Below are positions 9,601 to 17,037 of a stretch of 64,000 bases of DNA, one piece after another. The stretch comes from an uncultured Selenomonadales bacterium. GTDB lineage: Bacteria; Bacillota; Negativicutes; Selenomonadales; Selenomonadaceae. Both the position numbers and the translations under genes were made by a program. How positions within the stretch are numbered: the stretch's first letter is position 1; each line of letters opens with the position of its first letter. The notes under the pieces were generated by a model. The model was not told the DNA's origin. It did no database searches and saw only the letters and a list, made by a program, of their open reading frames with translations. The stretch covers positions 1-64,000 of the forward strand of contig CAMZAX010000005.1 in assembly GCA_947304355.1 (NCBI GenBank), read 5' to 3'.

Positions 9601-9858
9601 TAAGTCAAGTTCGGGCAGCTCGGCGACTTCGACTTCGGGCAAGAATTCTTTTAAGTCGTCGCGCCATTCGGGGATTTTTTCTCTGCCGCTTACCAAAATA
9701 ATCATCGGGCGCGGATTTTGCGCAAACGCCGCCGCCAACGTCAAAACTTTTTGCGAACCCGTCACGCCGTAAATCACGAACTCGCCGCGCCGTGAAAATT
9801 TCTTTGCCGCCTCGCGAATCATTTCGTCGCGCAGAGCTTCCGTCAAAATGTTGTGCAT
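6622..9858 (-). CDS. mfd: Transcription-repair coupling factor
   Basis: ATP-dependent translocase that removes RNA polymerase stalled at DNA lesions and recruits UvrA. About 1078 residues: an N-terminal UvrB-like module with YGVTGSQKVLTLAAA near residue 30; a CarD-type RNA polymerase interaction domain around HPGDYVVHVENGIGKY; a RecG-like helicase core with GDVGFGKTE (Walker A), DEEQRFG and RVGRS; and a C-terminal TRCF domain. ATG at 9858 is chosen because GAGG lies upstream and the promoter TTGAAA-17-TATAAT at 9887-9915 sits just outside. An in-frame extension to 10131 would run through that promoter and the opposing peptide gene. Confidence 0.95.
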   Translation of the reverse strand: MHNILTEALRDEMIREAAKKFSRRGEFVIYGVTGSQKVLTLAAAFAQNPRPMIILVSGREKIPEWRDDLKEFLPEVEVAELPELDLIDVQASTVGVERSAKRLEVLARLLRGDRFIVLATATAAVKKDFSRQDFLKFQERVEVGQRLTLEKFLARLNEFGYERADEIDAIGKFSVHGGIVDIFPINEPQPCRVDFFGDEVDSIRAIDFETLRSTKKLQAVTILPIKKFGATSEPFTTCAGENGTIVFDEPARIFEAIQALTHEDPDLKKKIFTFAQIVQASRAGSLIHFELMLKNVRALEPTETIGITAANVTSFQGQTKFFMDEIVHMLELDQKIFFLFTSEAKMTGMKRLLDERGLRDINLQFGNLSDGFTLPNIKLTVLTERNIFGGQVRRQRLKPAEAGERIRTFSDIHPGDYVVHVENGIGKYIGVETLEFNGVRSDFLHIQYGGADKLFIPVDQARYLQKYISGDGTVPKLSRLGSGDWVKAKSRAKASVEDIAEKLIELYARRQNAPGFAFDADDATQREFEDAFPYEETPDQVRAVADIKRDMESPRPMDRLICGDVGFGKTEIAIRAAYKAAMNGKQCAVLVPTTVLAQQHYQTFSERFAGFLPTVDVICRFRTPKEQRVTLQKVRAGQVDVLIGTHAILSERIRFKDLGLLIIDEEQRFGVKQKERIRALSIGVDVLTLSATPIPRTLHMSLVGARDMSLIETAPAERFPVQSYIIEDDDDIIGEAIRREIRRGGQVYFVYNRIETIDIMRDRLAALVPEAQIRTAHGQMAENFLERIMMDFYEGAFNVLLTTTIIESGLDVANANTIIVYDADNFGLAQLYQMRGRVGRSSRMAFAYFVHRADRILGETAEKRLQAMREFAQLGAGFKIAMRDLEIRGAGNLLGAQQHGHIAGVGFEMYCRLLEDAVNKLQHKEPERVEEPDPIISLPVEAFINREYIDNAGDKIEIYRRLAVVREDAEIRDLRDELTDRFGKITAPVENLLLVARIRVAAKNLGVRSVTEKDLRVEFVFTDLKRIAAQGLIDLSKVFRSDLKFIESSQRLFLTFKTEANLLSRILSALKSLMPHKT

Positions 9859-9886
9859 AATCGTCGCCTCGCGAATTTTTGTGACG

Positions 9887-9915
9887 ATTATATTTGTCGG
9901 CGAAATCTTTTTCAA
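9887..9915 (-). promoter_or_regulatory. Predicted mfd promoter
   Basis: Minus strand -35 TTGAAA (9910-9915), 17-base spacer, -10 TATAAT (9887-9892), about 30 bases before the mfd start. It is divergent from the peptide promoter at 9932. Confidence 0.65.
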
Positions 9916-9931
9916 CGTTTGGCAATTCTGT

Positions 9932-9960
9932 TTGACATATGCCCGAAAACTGTATACAGT
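9932..9960 (+). promoter_or_regulatory. Predicted promoter with palindromic operator for the GG-peptide genes
   Basis: A perfect TTGACA (9932-9937) is followed by the 12-bp perfect palindrome ACTGTATACAGT (9949-9960), which overlaps either possible -10 (TATACA with a 15-base spacer or TACAGT with 17). A dimeric repressor bound here would block the promoter. The regulator is unknown. Confidence 0.5.
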
Positions 9961-10027
9961 CACGTCGGTTTTTGCATAGGTTACAAATTGAATATTAACC
10001 GTCGTGTTTTGTAAAGAGTGATTTGAA

Positions 10028-10141
10028 TTGAGCAAAGATCTTAAAGCCGAATTGGACGCGATAGCCAAGGGCGAGCAACTCAGCGAAGAGGATCTCGACA
10101 ACGTCGCCGGCGGCACCCACGCACAGAACATTCAGCTTTAA
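10028..10141 (+). CDS. Short peptide with double-glycine leader (37 aa)
   Basis: TTG start behind AAAGAGTGA. The 37-residue product ends in LSEEDLDNVAGG followed by only THAQNIQL. The LSEEDLDxVAGG pattern is the leader type cut by C39 peptidase domains of bacteriocin ABC exporters, cleaving after GG. The remaining eight residues are very short for a bacteriocin, so it may be a signal peptide, a decayed precursor or a spare leader. It lies 75 bases before a second peptide gene with a matching leader. A matching C39 exporter is encoded at 56515-58731, 46 kb away. Confidence 0.6.
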   Translation: MSKDLKAELDAIAKGEQLSEEDLDNVAGGTHAQNIQL

Positions 10142-10216
10142 TTCGTGGAAGTTTTGAAACAGTGCATTCCGTCTTGACGATTGACTTCATGCGATTCACT
10201 GAAAGCAGGTGACAGC

Positions 10217-10579
10217 ATGTCTGAAAAAGAAAAGACTCCCGAAACTCTTACCGAAGAGCAACTCGACGAAGTGGCGGGCGGCTCCAGAGAACAGTTCAAC
10301 GAAATTTGCGAACTGCTCGGCAAGAGCCCCACATTCAGCACGCGCAACGGCATTCGCACGTATCTCAAAGAACATTGCGGAATCGGCGTGGCGCATTGGA
10401 ACACCGGCGACAGAATGTCAAGCGGCACCGGCGACGCCGAATTCGTCGACCTTTACGGGCAATGGTACAAGCCTGGCACTCCCATTTCCTACAAAAACGT
10501 TTACCATATTATCAAGAACGGAGCATACAGGGAAGGCATCGGTACTCACGGCTACGCGGAACATTGGGAACCGATGTAA
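10217..10579 (+). CDS. GG-leader secreted peptide precursor (120 aa)
   Basis: ATG behind AGGTGA. The leader LTEEQLDEVAGG ends at residue 22, leaving a core of about 98 residues. The core is rich in aromatic residues, Gly and His, with two Cys (CELLGKSP and HCGIGVAHW regions). No family is recognised. The leader fits C39-peptidase processing, as in the NHLP and class II bacteriocin families. It is followed by a terminator at 10605-10630, making a two-gene unit with the 37-residue peptide. No immunity or modification gene is adjacent, so activity as a toxin, signal or structural peptide is undecided. Confidence 0.7.
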   Translation: MSEKEKTPETLTEEQLDEVAGGSREQFNEICELLGKSPTFSTRNGIRTYLKEHCGIGVAHWNTGDRMSSGTGDAEFVDLYGQWYKPGTPISYKNVYHIIKNGAYREGIGTHGYAEHWEPM

Positions 10580-10604
10580 CGACTTAACGATTTGAAACGT
10601 TTTC

Positions 10605-10630
10605 ACCTCGCGACATGCGGTTTTTTTTTT
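10605..10630 (+). terminator. Terminator of the GG-peptide unit
   Basis: Short stem ACC(t)CGC-GACAT-GCGGT followed by a run of T. A heptad array follows directly. Confidence 0.55.
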
Positions 10631-10656
10631 AGGGACAAGGGACAAGGGACAAGGGG
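10631..10656. repeat. Heptad repeat array, AGGGACA family
   Basis: Three perfect units AGGGACA plus a partial one, between the convergent peptide and mtlD terminators. Degenerate units GTTAAAG, GTCAGAG, GTTAGCT at 10712-10732 overlap the mtlD stop codon. Confidence 0.8.
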
Positions 10657-10662
10657 AATAGT

Positions 10663-10691
10663 AAAAAAATCCCGCCGATTGTCGACGGGAT
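10663..10691 (-). terminator. Terminator of the mannitol operon
   Basis: Minus strand CCCGTC-loop-GGCGGG followed by seven T, downstream of mtlD. Confidence 0.7.
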
Positions 10692-10719
10692 AAAATTTCG
10701 GGTTGCGGTAAGTTAAAGG

Positions 10720-11853
10720 TCAGAGGTTAGCTTTAATCAGCGCGAACAGCTTGGAATCGCTTGCCGCGCCCGTGAAGTGAGTTATCGCGGCGTCAATGCC
10801 ATTCGCTTTGATGAAGTCCTGCACTTCGACGGCTTCCTTGTCCTCGGCGTAATCGAACTTCAACGCGGCGGCGATAACCTTTGCCAAAGCGTCGGGCGTC
10901 TTGCCGCGTTCAATCAGCTGCGTCGCGGGCGAAACCAGACGGTCGGCGGCGGAAAGTTTGCGCTTCGGACCGCGAGCCACGCGCGTAACTTCGTCGCTGA
11001 TTTCGGGATTCTTAAAACGCGTTTCCGTCGTGTCGACGTATTTTTGATGAACGGCGGGGTCAAATTTGTATTTGTCAATCAACAGCGCGGACGTTTCAGC
11101 CCACACGGCGCGAGCAGCCGCAACGATTTCGTCGTCGCTCATGGCGGAGCTGATGTCGGGCAAGCCCTTTTGATACGCAAGGTAAGCAATCGACGCGTGA
11201 CCGGTGTTGACGGTGAACAGCTTGCGCTCAATGTACGCGCCGAGATTGTCGACGAGCGTCATACCTTTAATCGCGGGCAGTTCGCCGACAACGCCCTTGG
11301 AGTCAACGTCCCATTCGGCGTAGGGTTCGACTTTGACCAAAAGTTTTTCGTCGTTCTTCTGGAGCGGGACAATTCTGTCGACAGCCGCGTCGGGGAAGCC
11401 GATAAGTTTTTGGACAGCGGGCTTAACGTCGTCGGCAAGGTTTTCGTAAACGAAATTCTTCAACACCGTCGAGCCGCCTACCATGTTTTCGCAAGCAATG
11501 ATGTTGAGCGGCGTCTTGTTGACGGCGACGCGCTTGGTGAGACCCTTGGCGATATTCGGCGCGATGAACTTCAAGATGTTCGGTCCGATTGCCGTGGTTA
11601 CGATGTCCGCGTCGACAATGGCGTCGAGCAGGGCGTCAAGATTTTCGTTGCTGTTGATTGCGCTGACGTTGGTTACGAGCGTCTTTTCAGCCGCGCCGAA
11701 GATTTGCACGTTGTATTTGCCGAGCGTGTTGATGTCGTCGACGAGCGGAGCCGCCACGTCCACGAACGTCACGTGATAGCCGGCTTGCGAAAGCAACAGC
11801 CCGATAAAGCCGCGCCCGATATTGCCCGCGCCGAAGTGTACAGCTTTTTTCAT
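10720..11853 (-). CDS. mtlD: Mannitol-1-phosphate 5-dehydrogenase
   Basis: Converts the mannitol 1-phosphate made by the PTS into fructose 6-phosphate with NAD+. The 377 residues match the family. The N-terminal Rossmann motif VHFGAGNIGRGFIG lies at residues 5-18, and the dehydrogenase domain contains the conserved VNTGHASIAYLAY segment near 217. It is the last gene of the mtlA-cupin-mtlD operon, 11 bases after the cupin gene, followed by a terminator. Confidence 0.95.
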   Translation of the reverse strand: MKKAVHFGAGNIGRGFIGLLLSQAGYHVTFVDVAAPLVDDINTLGKYNVQIFGAAEKTLVTNVSAINSNENLDALLDAIVDADIVTTAIGPNILKFIAPNIAKGLTKRVAVNKTPLNIIACENMVGGSTVLKNFVYENLADDVKPAVQKLIGFPDAAVDRIVPLQKNDEKLLVKVEPYAEWDVDSKGVVGELPAIKGMTLVDNLGAYIERKLFTVNTGHASIAYLAYQKGLPDISSAMSDDEIVAAARAVWAETSALLIDKYKFDPAVHQKYVDTTETRFKNPEISDEVTRVARGPKRKLSAADRLVSPATQLIERGKTPDALAKVIAAALKFDYAEDKEAVEVQDFIKANGIDAAITHFTGAASDSKLFALIKANL

Positions 11854-11864
11854 GTCATAACCTC

Positions 11865-12380
11865 CTACTTAAGACTCTTGAAAAACTTTTCGTCCACAGG
11901 TTCAAGCCACTCCGTCGAGACTTCGGGGCTTGCCTGCATGATTGACAAGTGTTGCATCATTTTGCCGGGAGCTGCGCCGTGCCAATGCTTGACGCCTTCA
12001 GGGACGGTGAACACGACGCCGGGCGTAAGTTCGACGGGTTCTTGTCCCCAGATTTGAACGTAGCCCGCGCCCGATTCCGTCACGAGGATTTGACAGCTGC
12101 CGTGGTGGATGTGCCAAAACGTGTGCGCACCGTCAATGAACGTGACGTTTGCGACGCCCATTGATTGACCCGACGTGAGCGGCGCAAGATACGTCCGTCC
12201 CGTGAAATATTTTTCGTAAGTGACGTTCGGCTTGCCAATCGGGAAGATAACGCCGTCGACTTCGGTCAGCTTTTGAATAACTTCAGCTTCCGAAGGATAG
12301 TCCGCCGCTTGAGCCTGCGCGCCGAATGTCAAGCACGTTGCCGCGATCAGTGTTGCGAATGTTTTTTTGAATGAAATCAT
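11865..12380 (-). CDS. Exported cupin-domain protein
   Basis: 171 residues with a cleavable signal peptide (hydrophobic segment ending ...GAQAQA, about residues 1-23), then a single cupin fold. The metal-ligand pattern HIHHGSCQ and the later GVKHWHGAAPG are visible. Relatives are metal-dependent isomerases, dioxygenases or binding proteins. The substrate is unknown; the position between mtlA and mtlD suggests a sugar-related role in the periplasm. ATG at 12380 is preferred to an upstream start because it begins the signal peptide (MISFKK). It is not a usual member of mannitol operons. Confidence 0.8.
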   Translation of the reverse strand: MISFKKTFATLIAATCLTFGAQAQAADYPSEAEVIQKLTEVDGVIFPIGKPNVTYEKYFTGRTYLAPLTSGQSMGVANVTFIDGAHTFWHIHHGSCQILVTESGAGYVQIWGQEPVELTPGVVFTVPEGVKHWHGAAPGKMMQHLSIMQASPEVSTEWLEPVDEKFFKSLK

Positions 12381-12405
12381 TTTTGTCACCGTTAATCTTT
12401 CCAAT

Positions 12406-12426
12406 TACGCATTGCGCATTGCATTT
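12406..12426. repeat. Heptad repeat array, TGCGCAT family
   Basis: Units TACGCAT, TGCGCAT, TGCATTT directly after the mtlA stop codon. The same family occurs at 27570-27597. Confidence 0.65.
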
Positions 12427-14315
12427 CAGCCCTTCGTGAACATGTCGAAGAGAACTTGCGGGTCTTTGGTCGTGTAGGCTTTCTGCAAATCTTCTTCCGA
12501 ATACTCCATGGTAATCGTCGCGAGGTTCGCGATAATCGCAAGGTGGTCGTCGCCTTTGCCCGCGATACCGACGATAAGATGAGCGGTGTTTTCGTCCGAG
12601 AACTTGACGCCCTGCGGATATTGCATGACGACGAGACCGGTTTTGATGACGTGTTTCTTTACAGCGTTTTCGCCGTGAGGAATCGCGATGCCTTGACCGA
12701 TGTAAGTTGAGATGTCGCGTTCGCGAGCCAACATGCCGTCGATATATTCTTTTTCGACGTAGCCGCTCTTGAACAGGAGTTCGCCCGCCGCTTTGATGGC
12801 TTCTTCCTTGCTGACGGACTTCAAGCCGACTTTGACGTTTTCTTTGAGCAGGACGCCTTCTTTTAGGGTCTGCGCGGGTTCGTCTGCGCCGCCGCCGTCC
12901 GATGCGGGAGCTTCAACGCCGCCGCCCTTCAAGCGTTCGCTGATGATGTCGTAAACGTTGTTGTTGGTGAAGTCTTTAACCCAAATGTGTTCGGCTTGCG
13001 GTGAGTCTGCGCGTGCGCGTTCGGCAAGTTTTTCGTGGCTTACGACGATCTGCGCGTCCTTCGGAATGCTGCCGATTGCGAAGTTCTTGACGGTGATATT
13101 TTTGTAGCCGTCCTTTTGGAGTTTCTTGCGCAGAGCCGCCGCGCCGAGTGCACTGGAGCCCATACCCGCGTCGCAAGCGTAAACGATGAACTTGATGTCC
13201 GCGCCCGCAACTTGTTTTTCGCCTTCGACCGACTGACCTTTGGAGGCAGCCTTCATGGATTTCATGTTTGCTTGCGCCGCTTCGAGGGCGTCTTCTTTTT
13301 CGGCGTCCGCCGCCGCCGTCGCTTTGATAAAGACTGAACTGACTGCAAAACTTACTGCGCCCGCAGCCGCGACCGCCGCAATGTTTGCGAAGTACGCGCC
13401 GGGAGCCGTCATAGCCATAATCGCGATAAACGAGCCGGGAGCCGCCGGAGCGACCAAGCCGCCGTTGAGGAGCGTCAACGTGAACACGCCCGTAACGCCG
13501 CCCGCCATAACCGCGAGAATCAGCGCGGGTTTCATGAGGACGTAGGGGAAGTAAATTTCGTGAATGCCACCGAAGAAGTGAATGATGACCGCGCCGGGAG
13601 CCGAGCCTCTTGCGTTGCCGACGCCGAACAGCGAGTAAGCAAGCAGGACGCCCAAGCCGGGGCCGGGGTTCGATTCAATCATGAAGAACACGGATTTTCC
13701 GACTTCCTGCGCCTGTTGCATGCCGAGCGGCGTGAAGACACCGTGGTTAATCGCGTTGTTGAGGAACAAAATCTTTGCGGGTTCGACCAAGATTGAAACC
13801 AGCGGCAACAGTCCCGCGCTGACGATTGCGCCGACTGCCGAGGCAAGTCCGTCCGTTATGCTTGACACTATCGGACCGACGAAACTGTAAGCCGCACAGG
13901 CAAGCACGCCGCCGAGGATACCCGCCGAAAAGTTGTTGACGAGCATTTCGAAGCCGCCGGGGATTGAATCTTGCGCCGCCTCGTCGAATTTTTTAATCGC
14001 GACGCCGCCGATGGGACCCATGATCATTGCGCCCATGAACATCGGAATATCTGTGCCGACGATAATGCCCGCCGTGGCAATCGCGCCGACGACGCCGCCT
14101 CTGTGACCGTAGACGACTTCGCCGCCAGTGAAGCCGATTAACAGCGGCAACAGCCATTTCGCCATAGGTCCGACAAGTTCTGCCAGACCTTCGTTGGGAA
14201 TCCAGCCGGCCGGGATAAAGAGTGCTGTGATAAAGCCCCAAGCAATGAACGCGCCGATATTGGGCATGACCATTGCGCTGAGGAAGCGACCGAACTTTTG
14301 CATGGCCTCTTGCAT
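12426..14315 (-). CDS. mtlA: PTS mannitol transporter, fused IICBA components
   Basis: Imports and phosphorylates mannitol at the inner membrane. 629 residues in three parts: membrane IIC domain (about 1-340, many hydrophobic helices, with GGIHEIYFPYVL); IIB domain near 375-460 with the phosphorylated Cys in ACDAGMGSSALG; and IIA domain (about 490-629) with the active His in IAIPHGENAVKKH. ATG at 14315 follows GGAGGTG by 6 bases; a TTG further up overlaps that site. It is first gene of the operon, behind the promoter at 14358-14386. Confidence 0.95.
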   Translation of the reverse strand: MQEAMQKFGRFLSAMVMPNIGAFIAWGFITALFIPAGWIPNEGLAELVGPMAKWLLPLLIGFTGGEVVYGHRGGVVGAIATAGIIVGTDIPMFMGAMIMGPIGGVAIKKFDEAAQDSIPGGFEMLVNNFSAGILGGVLACAAYSFVGPIVSSITDGLASAVGAIVSAGLLPLVSILVEPAKILFLNNAINHGVFTPLGMQQAQEVGKSVFFMIESNPGPGLGVLLAYSLFGVGNARGSAPGAVIIHFFGGIHEIYFPYVLMKPALILAVMAGGVTGVFTLTLLNGGLVAPAAPGSFIAIMAMTAPGAYFANIAAVAAAGAVSFAVSSVFIKATAAADAEKEDALEAAQANMKSMKAASKGQSVEGEKQVAGADIKFIVYACDAGMGSSALGAAALRKKLQKDGYKNITVKNFAIGSIPKDAQIVVSHEKLAERARADSPQAEHIWVKDFTNNNVYDIISERLKGGGVEAPASDGGGADEPAQTLKEGVLLKENVKVGLKSVSKEEAIKAAGELLFKSGYVEKEYIDGMLARERDISTYIGQGIAIPHGENAVKKHVIKTGLVVMQYPQGVKFSDENTAHLIVGIAGKGDDHLAIIANLATITMEYSEEDLQKAYTTKDPQVLFDMFTKG

Positions 14316-14357
14316 TTGAAACACCTCCAAAAAAACTTTTGGTTAATTCATGTTGCC

Positions 14358-14386
14358 ATTATAAGCGTCGGCGTTCACGGCGGCAA
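14358..14386 (-). promoter_or_regulatory. Predicted mtl operon promoter
   Basis: Minus strand TTGCCG (14381-14386), 17-base spacer, TATAAT (14358-14363), about 43 bases before mtlA. Confidence 0.7.
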
Positions 14387-14430
14387 GCAAAACACATTGC
14401 GCCCTGTCCGTAATCCCTGCGGACAAATTA

Positions 14431-14460
14431 ACTTGACAAGGCAACTGTGCAAGTTATAAT
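14431..14460 (+). promoter_or_regulatory. Predicted promoter and inverted-repeat operator of the GntR-family gene
   Basis: TTGACA (14433-14438), 16-base spacer, TATAAT (14455-14460). The hexamers AACTTG and CAAGTT form an inverted repeat across the spacer, a plausible site for autoregulation by the dimeric product of the next gene. Confidence 0.6.
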
Positions 14461-14492
14461 AGGCACAAACTTTACGAAAGGGCGTTGCCGTT

Positions 14493-15224
14493 ATGGAAGT
14501 CGGCGAGGTTGTTGAAAAAAATTTCTTGAGACCGATTGACAATACGTCGGTGGTGCAACAAGTCATTGACCGCTTAACTTACGCGATGATTTATAAAGAA
14601 CTCCGTCCCGGCGACAAGCTGCCGACGGAAATGGAATTGGCGGCGAGTTTCGGCGTCGGGCGCAATTCGATTCGTGAGGCGATAAAAATTCTGGTGTCGT
14701 TCGGCGTGCTTGACATCCGCCGTCCCGAAGGAACTTTCGTCGCCAACGGCTTTTCAGACAAGATGATTAATCCGTTGCTGTACGGAATAATTCTCGACCA
14801 ATCCGATTCAATCGATTCGCTGAAAGAATTGCGCGAGTGGGTTGACTACGGCATTCTCGAATTGGCTATGGAGAAAGCCGAGCCCGAAGATTTGTTTCAG
14901 CTTGAAGAACAGCTCAACAAATTGCTGACGGAAATCGACGGCGGCGACGCGCACAAAATTTTCATTGCCGACGACGAATTTCACGAAGCGATCTCGACGG
15001 CGGCGCATAATTCACTGCTCGGACAAATCGCCAAGCTCGTGCGGACGCTGACCAGCGAAATGCGCATGAACACAATCAGCAACATGATTAAGCTCCGCAA
15101 GCGCGGCGAACTCAAAAAAGCGCACGAAGACCTTTTTAATATCGTCAAGCGCAAAATCAACGATTCGGCGCGCGAATTGCTCGTCGAAGGCTATTTCTAT
15201 CGCTACAACGTCTTGCGTAAGTGA
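14493..15224 (+). CDS. GntR-family (FadR/FCD type) transcriptional regulator, likely of the mannitol operon
   Basis: 243 residues: N-terminal winged helix with PTEMELAASFGVGRNSIREA near residues 46-65, and a helical FCD ligand domain. Such regulators repress sugar acid and sugar alcohol genes and release DNA when ligand binds. It is divergent from mtlA with back-to-back promoters, so control of the mtl operon is a reasonable inference. The effector is unknown. Confidence 0.85.
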   Translation: MEVGEVVEKNFLRPIDNTSVVQQVIDRLTYAMIYKELRPGDKLPTEMELAASFGVGRNSIREAIKILVSFGVLDIRRPEGTFVANGFSDKMINPLLYGIILDQSDSIDSLKELREWVDYGILELAMEKAEPEDLFQLEEQLNKLLTEIDGGDAHKIFIADDEFHEAISTAAHNSLLGQIAKLVRTLTSEMRMNTISNMIKLRKRGELKKAHEDLFNIVKRKINDSARELLVEGYFYRYNVLRK

Positions 15225-15232
15225 ATCTGCAA

Positions 15233-15268
15233 CAAAAAATCCCTCCGCATGTCAACGGGGGGATTTTT
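15233..15268. terminator. Bidirectional terminator between convergent genes
   Basis: A-run, stem ATCCCTCCG/CGGGGGGAT, then T-run. It serves the GntR gene (plus) and the 129-residue protein gene (minus). Confidence 0.75.
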
Positions 15269-15283
15269 CGTTTGCAAGCGTCG

Positions 15284-15673
15284 TCACCACGCCAAGTATC
15301 GCTCGATGTGTTCAAATATCTCGTCGGGCAATTTATTTTGCGTGTACGCGCCGAAAGCAGACGTTACCAACAGCGGCGTGAAGAACAGCGCACCGACCGC
15401 CGCCGCGCCAACTTTGTCGATCCATTTTGCCATGCCGACGTTCACCAAGACTTCACGCGCCTCGCCGGGAATGATTTGAACTTGCAACGCGTTGCCCAAG
15501 CCTGTCAGTTTTTTCCACGTCGACGTTTCCTTTGCTTGAATCAAGTAGCCGTTGTGAGCCGCGAAACCCTCGACCGTCAATTTCTTTTCGTTGCGCAGAA
15601 AGTCTTCGACGACGTGAGCAATGTCCTCGACGTGCACGCCCGCCTTGAGCGCAAAAACTTTTGAATCAGCCAC
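15284..15673 (-). CDS. Conserved hypothetical protein with C-terminal hydrophobic segment (129 aa)
   Basis: Function not known. The first 80 residues look like a small alpha/beta domain (NEKKLTVEGFAAHNGYLIQ). A hydrophobic, Gly/Ala-rich segment follows near residues 85-110 (VGAAAVGALFFTPLLVTSAFG), likely membrane-associated, and then a charged tail. No signal peptide. It is 13 bases downstream of the MATE pump gene and probably cotranscribed. Confidence 0.65.
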   Translation of the reverse strand: MADSKVFALKAGVHVEDIAHVVEDFLRNEKKLTVEGFAAHNGYLIQAKETSTWKKLTGLGNALQVQIIPGEAREVLVNVGMAKWIDKVGAAAVGALFFTPLLVTSAFGAYTQNKLPDEIFEHIERYLAW

Positions 15674-15686
15674 GTTAATACCACCT

Positions 15687-17033
15687 TTACTTAACCAATC
15701 GCCGCGCAGTCACGACGAAAGCAATCATCAACGGCAACAGCCCGCCAATCCACGCCATCGGCGACGCAAGACACGCGCCCAAATATCCGAGCCAATCGAC
15801 CAGGAAAATCGCCGCCGCTATCCGCATGACGAGTTCGACAATCCCCGCCAACGTCGGCACAAAACTTTGACCGAGCCCCTGCAACGTGAAGCGAAAGATA
15901 AACAGCAGAGCCAACGCCCAATACGACAGCCCCGTCACGATAAGGAACAACCGCCCGTATTCGATAACCTGTGTCGCCTGCGTGCCTACGAACAATTCGA
16001 TTATCTCCGCGCCGAGGTAAATGTTGAACAGCGCGACCACAATGCTGAACGAACACGACATCAGCACGCATTTCTTGACGCCTTCGACGATTCGCCCGAA
16101 TTGTTTCGCTCCGAAGTTCTGCGCGGTGTAAGCAGCCATTGCAATGCCGAAAGACATCATCGGCATGACGGCAATCCCGTCGACTCTGTGCGCCGCCGCG
16201 AACGCCGCAACCGCCACGCTCCCCAAGCCGTTAAGCGCGATTTGCAGGACGACCGCGCCGATTGCAATGATTGACGACTGAAAACCCATAGGCAGACCGA
16301 TTCGCAAATGTTCAAACAGAAACGCCCTGTCGAACTTGAAATCTGCGCGGCTTACATGCAAATAGGGGACGCGCCGCTTTATGTAGACGATGCAGATGAT
16401 ATTGCCGAGCGTGAGCGCAACAATCGTCGCCGCCGCCGAGCCGGGAATGCCCAGACCGAGCCCGATAATCGCAATCGGTTCAAGCAAAATGTTTATGCAC
16501 AACGTCGTTGCCTGAATGACCGTGGGCATTTTGCTGTCTCCGAGCGCGCGGATTAAATTCGTCAGCATCTGCTGAAAGACAAACATCACGACGCCGCCGT
16601 AAATGATTGATATGAACGAGTACGCGCCGTCGAGAATTTCGGGCGGGGTGTCCATTGCAATGAGCAATTCGCGGCAGAACGTCACGCCGACAATCGCCAA
16701 GACGACCGACGCCGCCAACGCCAACACTATACAAATCGCCGCGCTCTTCTTGACGCCGTTGAAGTCCTTCGCGCCGAAACGTTGTCCCGTGCAGATTGAA
16801 AAGCCGCTCGTCATGCCGAAGCAAAAGCCCAACATCAAAAACATCAACGACCCGGTGCAACCGACTGCCGCAAGCGCGTCGACGCCGAGAAACCGCCCGA
16901 CAATCAGCGTGTCGACGAAGCCGAACAGCTGTTGAAAGACGTTGCCCGCCAACAACGGCAACGTGAAATAAAAAATCAGCCGCGCAGGTTCCCCGACGGT
17001 TAAATCTTTGACTGCGCCGTTTTGAGCTTGCAT
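15687..17033 (-). CDS. MATE-family multidrug efflux transporter
   Basis: 448-residue inner-membrane protein with about 12 hydrophobic helices. The family signature GFVDTLIVGRFLG lies near residue 40, and the two halves show MatE symmetry. It uses Na+ or H+ gradients to export cationic drugs or metabolites; the substrate here is unknown. ATG at 17033 is preferred, with GGGAG inside the end of the RNase G gene whose stop lies 4 bases upstream, so the genes are cotranscribed. Confidence 0.88.
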   Translation of the reverse strand: MQAQNGAVKDLTVGEPARLIFYFTLPLLAGNVFQQLFGFVDTLIVGRFLGVDALAAVGCTGSLMFLMLGFCFGMTSGFSICTGQRFGAKDFNGVKKSAAICIVLALAASVVLAIVGVTFCRELLIAMDTPPEILDGAYSFISIIYGGVVMFVFQQMLTNLIRALGDSKMPTVIQATTLCINILLEPIAIIGLGLGIPGSAAATIVALTLGNIICIVYIKRRVPYLHVSRADFKFDRAFLFEHLRIGLPMGFQSSIIAIGAVVLQIALNGLGSVAVAAFAAAHRVDGIAVMPMMSFGIAMAAYTAQNFGAKQFGRIVEGVKKCVLMSCSFSIVVALFNIYLGAEIIELFVGTQATQVIEYGRLFLIVTGLSYWALALLFIFRFTLQGLGQSFVPTLAGIVELVMRIAAAIFLVDWLGYLGACLASPMAWIGGLLPLMIAFVVTARRLVK

Positions 17034-17037
17034 AAAA

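Noticed and set aside
9859-10131. N-terminal extension of mfd by 91 codons
   Set aside because: It would cross the mfd promoter and the opposing peptide gene, and its residues do not resemble Mfd.
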